Source: UBA12567 sp964598425 (GTDB lineage Bacteria > Planctomycetota > Phycisphaerae > Phycisphaerales > SM1A02). From it: a DNA stretch of 64,000 bases. Below the pieces are notes generated by a model. The model did not search any database. It was not told the DNA's origin and was given only the letters and a program-made list of their open reading frames with translations. The stretch spans positions 6,686 to 70,685 of the forward strand of contig CAZRBV010000011.1 of NCBI GenBank assembly GCA_964598425.1. The letters run 5' to 3'. How positions within the stretch are numbered: the stretch's first letter is position 1; each line of letters starts with the position of its first letter. Both the position numbers and the translations under genes were made by a program. Positions 35,546 to 43,621 of this stretch are shown here, piece after piece.

Positions 35546-37227
35546 GATGGATTCTGATATGCCTGTGCGCCGCTTCGCTCGCGCGCGCCGCGAGTGCGGG
35601 CACCTGGATGCGGGGGGCCGTTGCGGCGGATCATGAACTTGCATCCGAGGCCGGTGTGCAGATGCTGCGTCGTGGCGGCAATGCGATTGATGCAGCCGTT
35701 GCTGTGAGCTTCACACTCTCGGTCGTGGACCCGTTCAGTTGTGGAGTCGGCGGAGGCGGCTTCATGCTCATCTCGATCCCGGGCGAATCGGGTGAGGTGC
35801 GGAAAAACCTCGCCATCGACTACCGCGAGACAGCACCAGCGGAGGTTGGCGCAGACTTCTATGCGGCGCTGCCAGGGACCGCGAGTCGGTATGGCGGCGC
35901 GGCGGCCGGCGTGCCGGGCATGGTGGCCGGCTTGTGGGCGGTTCATCAGCGGTGGGGAGCGCTGCCGTGGCGCGACTGCCTGGAGCCAGCCATCGCAGCG
36001 GCGACGCTAGGCACGGTTGTCGGTGGTCCGTGGCTTCATGCCGCCGAGTGGGTTGCAGGAGTGCGGGAGAAGCATCCGGAACTTGAACCCGCATCGCAAT
36101 GGGTCTGGACGCACCTGTGCGGAGAGGGCTCGCTCAAGCGCGGCGATGTGATTCGGCAGCCGCAGCAGGCGGCGCTGCTCACTCGAATTGCAAATGAAGG
36201 GCCAGGCGCGTTCTATTCAGGCGCCGTCGCAACTGACATTGCTGCAACCGCGGCCGAGTTTGGTGGTGTGCTGAGCCGTGGCGACCTGCATCGCTACGCG
36301 GTGTCGTGGGCGATTCCGCTTGAGAGCGCCCTGGTGCTTGAGAAGTACACCTTGCTCTCGATGCCGCCGCCAAGCAGTGGCGGGATCGCCATGCAGCAGA
36401 TCCTTGGCATGCTTGATCGACGGATGCAGGATGTGGCGGATCCTGGAACGCTCCGGTGGCATCACGTTCTTGTCGAAGCGATGCGAAGCGCCTTTGCCGA
36501 CCGGGCGAGGTTTGGCGCCGACGGAACCCACGTCGCCGTTCCGGTTCGTGAAATGACGCACGCCACGCATCTCGACGCAGCTGCGCAGGCCATACCGCTC
36601 GATCGAGCCAGGCCGAGCGAGACGGCGGGCGTCCTGCCACCGCCGGATGACGCGGGGACGAGCCACTTCTGTGTCTACACCGCAGATGGCTGGGCGGTCT
36701 CCTGTACCGAGACCATCAACCTCGAGTTCGGCAGTCTCGTCGGCGTGCCGCAGTGGGGGATTGTGCTCAACAACGAGATGGACGACTTTGCTACGCGGCC
36801 CGGTACTGCCAATGCCTTCGGACTCGTGCAGAGCGATCGCAATGCGCCGGCGCCTGGCAAGCGGCCGCTCAGCAGCATGTCGCCAACAATTGTGCTGGAG
36901 GGAGGCGACGTGCGAATGCTTGCCGGGGCGTCGGGCGGTCCCCGCATCATCAACGGCACGCTGCAGGTGATTCTGAATGTCCTGCTTCGCGGGATGTCAC
37001 CGGACGTAGCCCTTGCCTCACCGCGTCTGCATCATCAGTGGCTGCCCGACGTCGTGCAGTTTGAGGAGTGCTGGACGGACGACGGGATGATTGAGGCGAT
37101 GGGGGCGATGGGGCACGCCACGAAGCGAAGGCCGACAGTCGGCAAGGTGCAACTCATCGAGATCACGTCCGAAGGCATTACGCCCGCGAGTGATCCCCGT
37201 AAGGAAGGCATGCCAGCGGGGTGGTAG
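35542..37227 (+). CDS. ggt: Gamma-glutamyltransferase
   Basis: A 561-residue exported enzyme that transfers or hydrolyses gamma-glutamyl groups such as that of glutathione, self-cleaving into two chains. The signal peptide is MRWILICLCAASLARAASA. The cleavage and catalytic Thr lies in DAGTSHFCVYT. Other family blocks are GGNAIDAAVAVSFTLSVVDP, GGGGFMLI, SMSPTIVLEGG and GASGGPRIINGTLQV. Its start overlaps the epimerase stop. It converges on the FG-GAP gene 3 bp away. Confidence 0.94.
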   Translation: MRWILICLCAASLARAASAGTWMRGAVAADHELASEAGVQMLRRGGNAIDAAVAVSFTLSVVDPFSCGVGGGGFMLISIPGESGEVRKNLAIDYRETAPAEVGADFYAALPGTASRYGGAAAGVPGMVAGLWAVHQRWGALPWRDCLEPAIAAATLGTVVGGPWLHAAEWVAGVREKHPELEPASQWVWTHLCGEGSLKRGDVIRQPQQAALLTRIANEGPGAFYSGAVATDIAATAAEFGGVLSRGDLHRYAVSWAIPLESALVLEKYTLLSMPPPSSGGIAMQQILGMLDRRMQDVADPGTLRWHHVLVEAMRSAFADRARFGADGTHVAVPVREMTHATHLDAAAQAIPLDRARPSETAGVLPPPDDAGTSHFCVYTADGWAVSCTETINLEFGSLVGVPQWGIVLNNEMDDFATRPGTANAFGLVQSDRNAPAPGKRPLSSMSPTIVLEGGDVRMLAGASGGPRIINGTLQVILNVLLRGMSPDVALASPRLHHQWLPDVVQFEECWTDDGMIEAMGAMGHATKRRPTVGKVQLIEITSEGITPASDPRKEGMPAGW

Positions 37228-37230
37228 CGA

Positions 37231-37797
37231 TCAGCGGGGGGAAGTCTCCTCACAGCCCCAGTCCTCGAGAATCTCGATGAGGTCGTGGACCTGCGTCTCG
37301 CCGTCGCCATTGATATCGCCCATACAGCGGAATCCGGAGCCGCCGGTGTTGAGGTAGGTGATGAATGGAAACACGCGTTCGCCGGTCGCAAGAACCAGGG
37401 CCGGTTTCAAGACAATATCGGTCCAGTCATCTCCGTTGATGTCGGCGGACGCCATATGGACGTATTCCCAGTCGCTGACCTCACTGCTCGGATAAGCATC
37501 CTCTGCTGCGAAGGTCTCAACGAGTGTGAACTGCCCGTTCCCCAATCCTCTGAAGACCGTGACTTCAGCTGAGGTCATGCTTGAGGTTTTGTCGCAGGCT
37601 ACCGCGTCGGCAAGGCCATCCTGATCAAAGTCCGCAAATGTGGCATTGGTCATGTGCCATCCTTCAGAGTCACCGTGGTCAAAGATTGCAGGAGGCGACT
37701 GAAACCAGGCCCCCTCGCCTCGTCCAAACGCCAGCACATACAGCGGCGTCGCTATTGCTGCAGCCGCGAGGGTCAGGATCACGTGGTGTGTTCGCAT
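37231..37797 (-). CDS. Exported FG-GAP/VCBS-like protein with dockerin-like end
   Basis: A 188-residue exported protein. The signal is MRTHHVILTLAAAAIATPLYVLA. Repeated calcium-binding strands FADFDQDGLADAVA and ASADINGDDWTDIVL are of the FG-GAP/VCBS type. The end MGDINGDGETQVHDLIEILEDWGC is a single dockerin-like EF-hand. AGGAGG is 8 bases before ATG 37797. Small for the family: only two blades are visible, so it probably pairs with other surface proteins. Confidence 0.83.
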   Translation of the reverse strand: MRTHHVILTLAAAAIATPLYVLAFGRGEGAWFQSPPAIFDHGDSEGWHMTNATFADFDQDGLADAVACDKTSSMTSAEVTVFRGLGNGQFTLVETFAAEDAYPSSEVSDWEYVHMASADINGDDWTDIVLKPALVLATGERVFPFITYLNTGGSGFRCMGDINGDGETQVHDLIEILEDWGCEETSPR

Positions 37798-37857
37798 TGG
37801 GGTACCTCCTGGAACGGCTCAACGATACCACACGCCTCATCACTCGCTGCCACCGAA

Positions 37858-37863
37858 TATCAT
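37858..37863 (+). promoter_or_regulatory. -10-like TATCAT 6 bases before the FmdB-like start
   Basis: TATCAT is followed by GCGCCG and ATG 37870. No Shine-Dalgarno sequence precedes the ATG, so the transcript is probably leaderless. Confidence 0.5.
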
Positions 37864-37869
37864 GCGCCG

Positions 37870-38163
37870 ATGCCCACGTATCTGTACCAAGTCGTGACCG
37901 AGGATGACTCCGAAGGCGAGATCTTCGAGGTTGTGCAGCCGATGAGCGAGAAGCCGCTCACGAAGCACCCCGAGACCGGCGAGCCCGTGACGCGGATTCC
38001 CGCGTTGCCCAACATCGCGGGCAAGTGGTCCGACATGAAGGGCAAGTCGCAGCTCAGCAACAAAAACCTGGATCGGCTCGGCTTCACCAAGTACGAGCGT
38101 GCGGGCGACGGGAACTACGAAAAGAAGGCCGGTGACGGCCCCAACGTCATCTCAGCCGACTAG
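37870..38163 (+). CDS. FmdB-like protein without zinc-ribbon cysteines
   Basis: A 97-residue cytoplasmic protein. The start MPTYLYQVV and the following EVVQPMSEKPLTKHPETGEPV keep the spacing of FmdB-family zinc ribbons (MPTYEY.C..CG....Q.MSE.PL..CP.CG). Every expected cysteine is replaced, and no Cys remains in the protein. The second half, KGKSQLSNKNLDRLGFTKYE, has the conserved DRLGFTKYER-style tail of related proteins. The function is unknown. Its stop codon is the first base triplet of the tandem 108-bp repeats. Confidence 0.75.
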   Translation: MPTYLYQVVTEDDSEGEIFEVVQPMSEKPLTKHPETGEPVTRIPALPNIAGKWSDMKGKSQLSNKNLDRLGFTKYERAGDGNYEKKAGDGPNVISAD

Positions 38164-38373
38164 CACCGACCGCCGGTTACTTTATCTTTTGTCCTGACAA
38201 CGACTTAGCGATAGTCGATTCTTGTAAACCGTTGTGGCGCAGGCATATAAAGTGACCGGCGGTCATAGTAGCACCGACCGCCGGTTACTTTATCTTTTGT
38301 TCTGACAACAACTTAGCGATGGTCGATTCTTGTAAACCGTTGTGGCGCAGGCATATAAAGTGACCGGCGGTCA
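38161..38373. repeat. Two tandem copies of a 108-bp element with inverted ends
   Basis: Copy 1 spans 38161-38268 and copy 2 spans 38269-38373, with a period of 108 bp and only three substitutions. Each copy begins with GACCGCCGGTTACTTTAT and ends with the inverted complement (ATAAAGTGACCGGCGGTC), 17 of 18 matching, so each can fold into an 18-bp stem. It is richer in A+T than its surroundings and lies between two convergent genes. It may be a small mobile (MITE-like) element or a double terminator. Confidence 0.85.
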
Positions 38374-38377
38374 CTGG

Positions 38378-39634
38378 CTAGTTGCAGGGGCCCCATTCTG
38401 AGAGCAGGTTGAGCAGGTCGTTGACGTCGATGGTGCCGTCGAGGGTGGCGTCGTGTGAGCACGTGTCGAGGTGGTCGTGGATGACCGCGAGGTCGACGGC
38501 GTCGACGATGCCGTCGTAGTTGATGTCGGCGGCAGTGGTCGCGAGTGTGGGGACGCACTTTGATGCATCGCCGCACGCTCCGGTTGGAGTACATGCGGCG
38601 CCACCGGTCACTTGCGCGCCGTCTCTGAAGCAGCTCAACCACTGGTAACTGTGCAAAATGAATGCTCCCGCGGGGTGGAATTTCTGCTGCTGCGCAGGCG
38701 TCATCATGTCCCAGCCTTCAGTCATCGCCTGCATGAGGAAGTTGCGGCGATATGTCTGCGGGTCGGATGACTGGGGATGGTTGTAGATGCCTGTTGTTCC
38801 GAACGAAATCTTGTAGCACGAGCCGCCGATGGCGGCGCCGCCCATGCCGAGCTCAAGGGCGATTGCGCAGTGTTTGCCGCTTGGAACTGTGTCTGCCAGA
38901 GCAAGCCCCCACTTCATGAATCCGTCGGCGCACAGGGCGGTGTCGGTGCCGATGCACGGAGTCGAGAAACAAGGCAGGTTTCGATAAGCCATCACGATGA
39001 GCGTGTCGATGTCGCTCCAGACGTCCGCGATGAGGCCCTCGGCGATGAGATCATTCTGAACCGCCATCGAGATGAAACCGGAAAGTGTTGCGTAGACAGC
39101 TGGAGTTCCGCTGTTGTGCTGCTGAATGAGATCGGCGACGCCACCGATCATGGCTGCCCATTCGGCGGCGGTCGTTGATCCCTTTGGCTCGACGTCCAGA
39201 TTGATGTCGATCGTTGGTCCCTGCGGGCCGATGTTGGTCGTCAGCGTTGCCGCCGAGACCTCAAGGTAGTCGAGGATGGTTGTGACGTTGGCTTGCACAG
39301 TGCTCGTGTCACCCTGCCAATCGGTATCGCCATAGTTGAGTGAGATCGTGTGCCCGGATGCATCGACATCTGAGAGGTAGGCGTCGACCTGTGAGTAATT
39401 GGCGCCGCCCTGAATCGTGTCGGCGACCTCCTGGATGATCCATCCGTTGGCGACCGATGGAGCGGTGGGGGCGGCGGTGAATGCAACGAAATCTGCACGC
39501 TCGGAGTCGAACATGATGGGCTGCGTGAGCCAGTTCATCATGCCGATGCCGAATGGGGTCGATCCTTCGGCGGACGAAGCTGCGATGAGTACGGCTACCG
39601 CTGCCGGTCGTATGAGTGTGAGAATTGGCTGCAT
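38378..39634 (-). CDS. Secreted protein with glycosidase-like barrel and dockerin-like tail
   Basis: A 418-residue exported protein. The signal peptide is MQPILTLIRPAAVAVLIAASSAEG. The body has elements reminiscent of TIM-barrel glycosidases: INLDVEPKGSTTAAEWAAM, TLIVMAYRN and ALELGMGG. I cannot name a family or its catalytic acid with certainty. Cys-rich PCFSTPCIG and TPTGACGDASKCV loops follow. The tail holds two EF-hand loops (DINYDGIVDAVDL and DGTIDVNDLLNLLSEWG). AAGGGA lies about 7 bases before ATG 39634. Confidence 0.72.
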   Translation of the reverse strand: MQPILTLIRPAAVAVLIAASSAEGSTPFGIGMMNWLTQPIMFDSERADFVAFTAAPTAPSVANGWIIQEVADTIQGGANYSQVDAYLSDVDASGHTISLNYGDTDWQGDTSTVQANVTTILDYLEVSAATLTTNIGPQGPTIDINLDVEPKGSTTAAEWAAMIGGVADLIQQHNSGTPAVYATLSGFISMAVQNDLIAEGLIADVWSDIDTLIVMAYRNLPCFSTPCIGTDTALCADGFMKWGLALADTVPSGKHCAIALELGMGGAAIGGSCYKISFGTTGIYNHPQSSDPQTYRRNFLMQAMTEGWDMMTPAQQQKFHPAGAFILHSYQWLSCFRDGAQVTGGAACTPTGACGDASKCVPTLATTAADINYDGIVDAVDLAVIHDHLDTCSHDATLDGTIDVNDLLNLLSEWGPCN

Positions 39635-39745
39635 GATTGATTCCCTTTGCGGCAAGTATGGCTCCTGAGCGCCGAGTGGGTACGTGGAAATCCGTCAATT
39701 CTGGTGGGGCCTTGTTGGGATCCGTTGGGATGCCTAAAAAACGAA

Positions 39746-39783
39746 GCCGGGAGTCGGGCCAGCGACTGGCCTCGACTCCCGGC
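39746..39783 (-). terminator. Rho-independent terminator of rpsB-tsf
   Basis: A 17-bp stem with one bulged base (GCCGGGAGTCG and GGCCAG with their complements), followed on the minus strand by TTCGTTTTTT. It lies 20 bp after the tsf stop. Confidence 0.85.
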
Positions 39784-39802
39784 AATCGATGCTTGATCGC
39801 AC

Positions 39803-40597
39803 TCAGCCCCCCAGCGTGTACCGCACGAAGTTCGTGATCGTGCAGCCATCGGGAAGGATGTCTTCGACGGTCTGACTCTCATCCAGCACGTACTTCTGCT
39901 TGATGAGGGTGTTCTCTTCGAGGAACTTGCGGACCTTGCCCTCGGACATCTTCTGGGCGATCTCCTCGGGCTTGCCCGATTCCTTGGCCTCTTCGATGGC
40001 TTTGGCGCGAATCTCGTCGAGCTTCTCGGCAGGGACGTCATCCGGGTTGATCGCGGCCGGATCATAGAACGTGATGTGCTGGCAGATGCCCTTGAGCGTG
40101 TCGGCGTCCGCGGCGCCCTCAACCTGCAGGAGGCACCCACGCTTGCCATCATGGTGGACGTACTGGCCAAAGTTGCCCCCCTCGAGCTTCTCACCGCGTG
40201 CAAAGTTGGTGTTCTCTCCGGTCTTCACGCGGATATTGTCGATGGCGGCGGTCATCTCGTCGGTGACTTCGATCTTGCCCGCAGGGCAGCCCATCGCCGA
40301 CGCAATCACGGTGTTCATCATGTCAATGAACTCGTCATTGCGAGCGGTGAAGTCGGTCTCGGTGAGGACTTCGACGATCGCGGCGCATCCGTCTCCAACC
40401 TCGATGGCGACCCGGCCTTCGCCGGTTGTTCGCTCGGTGCGAGTATCCATCTTGCCCTTTCGCTTGGCGCGAATCCATTCCTCGGCGGCGGTCATGTCGC
40501 CATCGTTGGCGGCGAGGGCTTGCTTGCAGTCCATCATGCCCAGGCCAGTCTTCTGGCGAAGGGTCATCACGTCTTTGGCGGCAATGGTCACGGTCAT
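39803..40597 (-). CDS. tsf: Elongation factor Ts
   Basis: A 264-residue guanine nucleotide exchange factor for EF-Tu. The N-terminal signature LRQKTGLGMMDCKQALAAN with the following DMTAAEEWIRAK, and TDFTARNDEF, are typical. It is the second gene of the rpsB-tsf operon, 41 bp after rpsB, with GGAG just before ATG 40597. A strong terminator follows. Confidence 0.97.
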   Translation of the reverse strand: MTVTIAAKDVMTLRQKTGLGMMDCKQALAANDGDMTAAEEWIRAKRKGKMDTRTERTTGEGRVAIEVGDGCAAIVEVLTETDFTARNDEFIDMMNTVIASAMGCPAGKIEVTDEMTAAIDNIRVKTGENTNFARGEKLEGGNFGQYVHHDGKRGCLLQVEGAADADTLKGICQHITFYDPAAINPDDVPAEKLDEIRAKAIEEAKESGKPEEIAQKMSEGKVRKFLEENTLIKQKYVLDESQTVEDILPDGCTITNFVRYTLGG

Positions 40598-40638
40598 GTC
40601 TCCGATTGAATCTCGTAGGGGTCTGTGCCCCGGGAGGG

Positions 40639-41484
40639 TCAGTTGCTGGTGTCGGTCGCGGCTGCTGCGGCGACTTCCTCTTCGTTTGTTGGAGTCTCGG
40701 CGGGCGCATCGGCGGCGAATGCGACGCGGCTCGATCGCTTGCGAGGCTTGTCGTCTGCTGGAGCGTCTCCGGCGTCATCGGCACCTTCAGCAGCTGCGGT
40801 TCGGGCAGCAAGGCCATCGCGGACAGCGGCCGTGAACTCACGCATGACAACCTCAATGCTCCGCATGGAATCATCGTTGCCGGGAACGGGGATGTCGCAG
40901 TCGCCGGGGTTGCCATCGGTATCGATCAGGGCGACCGTCGGAATTCGCAAGGTGCGGGCTTCGCGGAGGGCGTTGGTTTCTCGGTTGGTGTCAATGACGA
41001 CAACCGCGCCGGGCAACTTGTTCATGTTGCGGATGCCTTGCAGGTTGCGAGTGATTTTTCGCTTCTCCCGCATGAGCTGCGAGGTCATTTTCTTGGAGTA
41101 GGTTTCGATCTCGCCTGACTCGACGAGTTTCTCAAGCTCAACCAATCGCTTGAGGCGTTCGCGGATCGTGCGGAAGTTGGTCAGCGTGCCGCCGAGCCAG
41201 CGTTCCGTGACCCATGGCATTCCGACTTCGGTTGCGTAGTGCTCAACCGAACCCTTCGCCTGTCGCTTCGTCCCGACGAAGACGACGTCGCGGCCGCTCG
41301 CCACCGTTTTGGTGATGAACTTCTTGGCAAGCAGCAGCCCGCGAACAGTCTCGCGGATGTCAATAATGTGGATGCGGTTCCGCTGGCCCCAGATATAGGG
41401 CTTCATGCGGGGGTCCCAGGCACTTCGTCGTTGCCCGAAGTGGATACCTGCGTCGAGAAGATCCTGAACAAGATTGTCAGACAT
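40639..41484 (-). CDS. rpsB: 30S ribosomal protein S2
   Basis: A 281-residue ribosomal protein S2. Signatures are LLDAGIHFGQRRSAWDPRMKPYIWG, VGTKRQAKGSVEHYA and PVPGNDDSMRSIEVVM. The C-terminus has a long acidic Ala/Asp-rich extension of about 60 residues not found in E. coli S2. The start ATG 41484 is chosen because MSDNLVQDLLDAG is the usual beginning; the frame runs further upstream without conservation. First gene of the rpsB-tsf operon. Confidence 0.96.
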   Translation of the reverse strand: MSDNLVQDLLDAGIHFGQRRSAWDPRMKPYIWGQRNRIHIIDIRETVRGLLLAKKFITKTVASGRDVVFVGTKRQAKGSVEHYATEVGMPWVTERWLGGTLTNFRTIRERLKRLVELEKLVESGEIETYSKKMTSQLMREKRKITRNLQGIRNMNKLPGAVVVIDTNRETNALREARTLRIPTVALIDTDGNPGDCDIPVPGNDDSMRSIEVVMREFTAAVRDGLAARTAAAEGADDAGDAPADDKPRKRSSRVAFAADAPAETPTNEEEVAAAAATDTSN

Positions 41485-41641
41485 GTATCGCGCTCTCTCG
41501 TGCAGCGTCACCGACGAGCCGTTGTGCGGGGTCCTTGTGAGGAACGGTCGTCCGGGGGACGCTTCAAGGTGCCGGCCGAGGCCGGCGAAATCGTGAAGGG
41601 TTGGGGACGCTCCCGCACAGAGGCGAACCAACCAGCGAACC

Positions 41642-41659
41642 CGCCACCACGCGGTGGCG
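41642..41659 (-). terminator. Weak hairpin after pyrC
   Basis: A 7-bp stem (CGCCACC with GGTGGCG) and a 4-base loop lie just after the pyrC stop on the minus strand. No clear T run follows, so it is only a possible terminator. Confidence 0.3.
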
Positions 41660-41676
41660 AGCCAAGACCGGCAAGT

Positions 41677-43017
41677 TTATCGAACCTCGGCTCGGTCTTC
41701 AATGGCTGAATCGGCCCGATCGCCAGCTCTCTGATGTCGAATGTGACCAGCGACGATGGTTGCGACGGCCTGGCCTTGCACGGATCGGCCTGCGAAGGGG
41801 CAATTCCGGCCTGCAGAGTGGAATTCGGCGGGATCGATGGCCCATTCGGCATTCGGGTCGATGACGGTGATGTCTGCCGGGCCGCCCGTTTCCAGCCGTC
41901 CCAGCCCCAGATGGCTGAGTCCAGCGACCGCAGCAGGCTCGCAGGTCATCATTCGCAGCATGCCCGGCCAATCGAGTACACCGCCATCGATGAGCGCTTC
42001 TCGGTAGAGGGCGAGCGCGCACTCAAGGCCGACCATGCCGAAGGCAGCCGATGTGAAGTCCGTGTCCTTGGTATGCGCGGGATGTGGTGCATGATCCGTT
42101 GCGAGTACGGTCACGATGCCTTCGGCGATGCCACGCTTGAGCGCTTCGATGTCGGCGGCCGTGCGGAGCGGGGGATTGACTTTCGCCAGCGTGTTCCAGT
42201 CGTCGCAGGAGTCTTCGGTCAGCAGCAGGTGATGCGGCGAGGCTTCGCCGGTTGCAGGCTGCCCTTCGGCCCGCGCTTCGCGGAGCGCATCGATACTCTC
42301 CGCCACGCTGAGATGCTGGGCGTGGTACCGGGCACCGATGGACCGATTGAGCACGAGGTCACGGCGCAACATGATCTCTTCAGCTTCTCGGGGCCATCCG
42401 CCGAGCCCAAGTCGGGTGGCGAGCGGTCCGGCGTTCATGGCTGCGCCGCGGGTGAGTGTCGGGTCCTGACAGTGCTGCATGAAGACCGAATCGGCAGCTG
42501 CAACGAGCGAGAGGATCCGCTTCATGGTGCCGCTGTCTGAGATGCCGTCGCCGTCATCCGAGATCGCCACCGCGCCAGCTTCGACGAGCTCGAGAATAGG
42601 TGCCACCGTCTCGCCCATTCGCCCGATCGTGCCGCACGCGACTGGGAAGACGCGAGCAAGCCCGGCCTGGGCAGTGCGGTGATGAATGCTCTCCACAACT
42701 GTTCGGCAGTCAATGGCTGGCGTTGTATTTGGCATGCAGCAGACTGTTGTGAATCCGCCGGCAACGGCACCCGCGGCGCCGGTTGCGATCGTCTCTTCGT
42801 GATGCCCGCTCGTGTCCGGATCGCGGAAGTGCACGTGAATGTCAAGAAGACCTGGCGCCACGATGCACCCTTCACAGTCGATGCGGGGCGCATCGGACGC
42901 GATTGACTCGGGTGATAGTGCCGCGATCACGCCGTCTCGGACGAGGACGTCGCCGGTGTGATCGAGTTCGCTGGCCGGGTCGATGATCCGGCCGCCGGTA
43001 AGCAGCAGATCGGTCAT
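41677..43017 (-). CDS. pyrC: Dihydroorotase
   Basis: A 446-residue class I dihydroorotase, which closes carbamoyl-aspartate to dihydroorotate in pyrimidine synthesis. The zinc ligands are in DIHVHFRDP, with MPNTTPAID, HHLLLTED and ATDHAPH following. ATG 43017 is the start; a TACTAT hexamer lies 7 bases before it and there is no Shine-Dalgarno sequence. It stands alone between two terminators, apart from other pyr genes. Confidence 0.95.
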   Translation of the reverse strand: MTDLLLTGGRIIDPASELDHTGDVLVRDGVIAALSPESIASDAPRIDCEGCIVAPGLLDIHVHFRDPDTSGHHEETIATGAAGAVAGGFTTVCCMPNTTPAIDCRTVVESIHHRTAQAGLARVFPVACGTIGRMGETVAPILELVEAGAVAISDDGDGISDSGTMKRILSLVAAADSVFMQHCQDPTLTRGAAMNAGPLATRLGLGGWPREAEEIMLRRDLVLNRSIGARYHAQHLSVAESIDALREARAEGQPATGEASPHHLLLTEDSCDDWNTLAKVNPPLRTAADIEALKRGIAEGIVTVLATDHAPHPAHTKDTDFTSAAFGMVGLECALALYREALIDGGVLDWPGMLRMMTCEPAAVAGLSHLGLGRLETGGPADITVIDPNAEWAIDPAEFHSAGRNCPFAGRSVQGQAVATIVAGHIRHQRAGDRADSAIEDRAEVR

Positions 43018-43024
43018 GGTGTGC

Positions 43025-43030
43025 ATAGTA
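43025..43030 (-). promoter_or_regulatory. -10-like TACTAT 7 bases before pyrC
   Basis: On the minus strand TACTAT is followed by GCACACC and the pyrC ATG 43017. It lies just after the terminator hairpin of the upstream lipoprotein gene and leaves no room for a normal leader. Confidence 0.55.
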
Positions 43031-43052
43031 CGGTTCGGCGCCGCACAAAGCA

Positions 43053-43085
43053 GCATCGCCCGAGACGAGATGTCTCGGGCGATGC
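43053..43085 (-). terminator. Hairpin terminator of the Cys/Lys/Ala-rich lipoprotein gene
   Basis: A perfect 14-bp stem (43053-43066 with 43072-43085) and a 5-base loop lie 37 bp after the stop of the lipoprotein gene, with TGCTTTG following on the minus strand. Confidence 0.7.
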
Positions 43086-43122
43086 AATGAGTCTGATGTG
43101 TTCAGTCAGAGAGTGACCGAAA

Positions 43123-43437
43123 TCACTTCTTCTTGCCAGCGCAGCACGGTGAGGTGCCTTTGGCCTTCGCAGCAGCAGCAGCAGCAGCCTTGGGGCAGCC
43201 ACCGGCGGCCTTGGCCTTGTTGCAGCCAGCGGCCTTGGCCTTTTCGCAGTCGGCCTTGGCCTTCTCGCATTCTGCCTTCGACTTCCCAGCACAAGCGGCC
43301 GGATCGGGGCACTTGGACTTGTCGGCGCAGCATGCGGGCGTGTCGATCGCGCCAGGGCTGGCGGTCGAGGCCTTCTGGTTGCAGCCAGCGAGCAGGGCGG
43401 CAACGCCCAGAGCAGCGGTCAAAGCGAGGGTCTTCAT
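43123..43437 (-). CDS. Cys/Lys/Ala-rich small lipoprotein
   Basis: A 104-residue lipoprotein with lipobox LLAGC (Cys 19). The mature part has ten further cysteines and repeats the unit C-E/N-K-A-K-A (CEKAKAD, CEKAKAAG, CNKAKAAGG), then a run of seven alanines and a basic end. Cysteine spacing and richness suggest a metal-binding or metallothionein-like role, or a disulfide-linked envelope structural protein. I recognise no family. AGGAG precedes ATG 43437, and a terminator follows. Confidence 0.72.
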   Translation of the reverse strand: MKTLALTAALGVAALLAGCNQKASTASPGAIDTPACCADKSKCPDPAACAGKSKAECEKAKADCEKAKAAGCNKAKAAGGCPKAAAAAAAKAKGTSPCCAGKKK

Positions 43438-43608
43438 TGAACTTGTCTCCTGAGTGAATAAGCTTCTGGATCACCAGAGGTAGCCGCTCACTCTAGCGGA
43501 TTCCGGGCGAGGGGTCACGCGCCGTTACCGGAATCAGCCAATACGCCCGTACGGGGCTCATAGGAGGATCTTTGGTGCCAGATTGCGAGTGGCAGGGCCG
43601 TTTGAGCC

Positions 43609-43614
43609 TACGAT
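43609..43614 (+). promoter_or_regulatory. -10-like TACGAT 7 bases before uvrC
   Basis: TACGAT is followed by CGCCGCC and ATG 43622. No Shine-Dalgarno sequence is present, and the best -35-like match (TTGCGA at 43583) is 20 bases away. Confidence 0.5.
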
Positions 43615-43621
43615 CGCCGCC

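Noticed and set aside
33947..35644. 565-residue frame as one large gene
   Set aside because: Only the C-terminal 205 residues look like a protein family; the rest is antisense to the epimerase gene.
38161..38373. CRISPR-like array
   Set aside because: Only two 108-bp copies with no spacers, and no cas genes nearby.
41571..41586. GCCGGCC/GGCCGGC hairpin upstream of rpsB
   Set aside because: Short stem in GC-rich DNA; could be a leader structure, but nothing else supports an S2 regulatory site.
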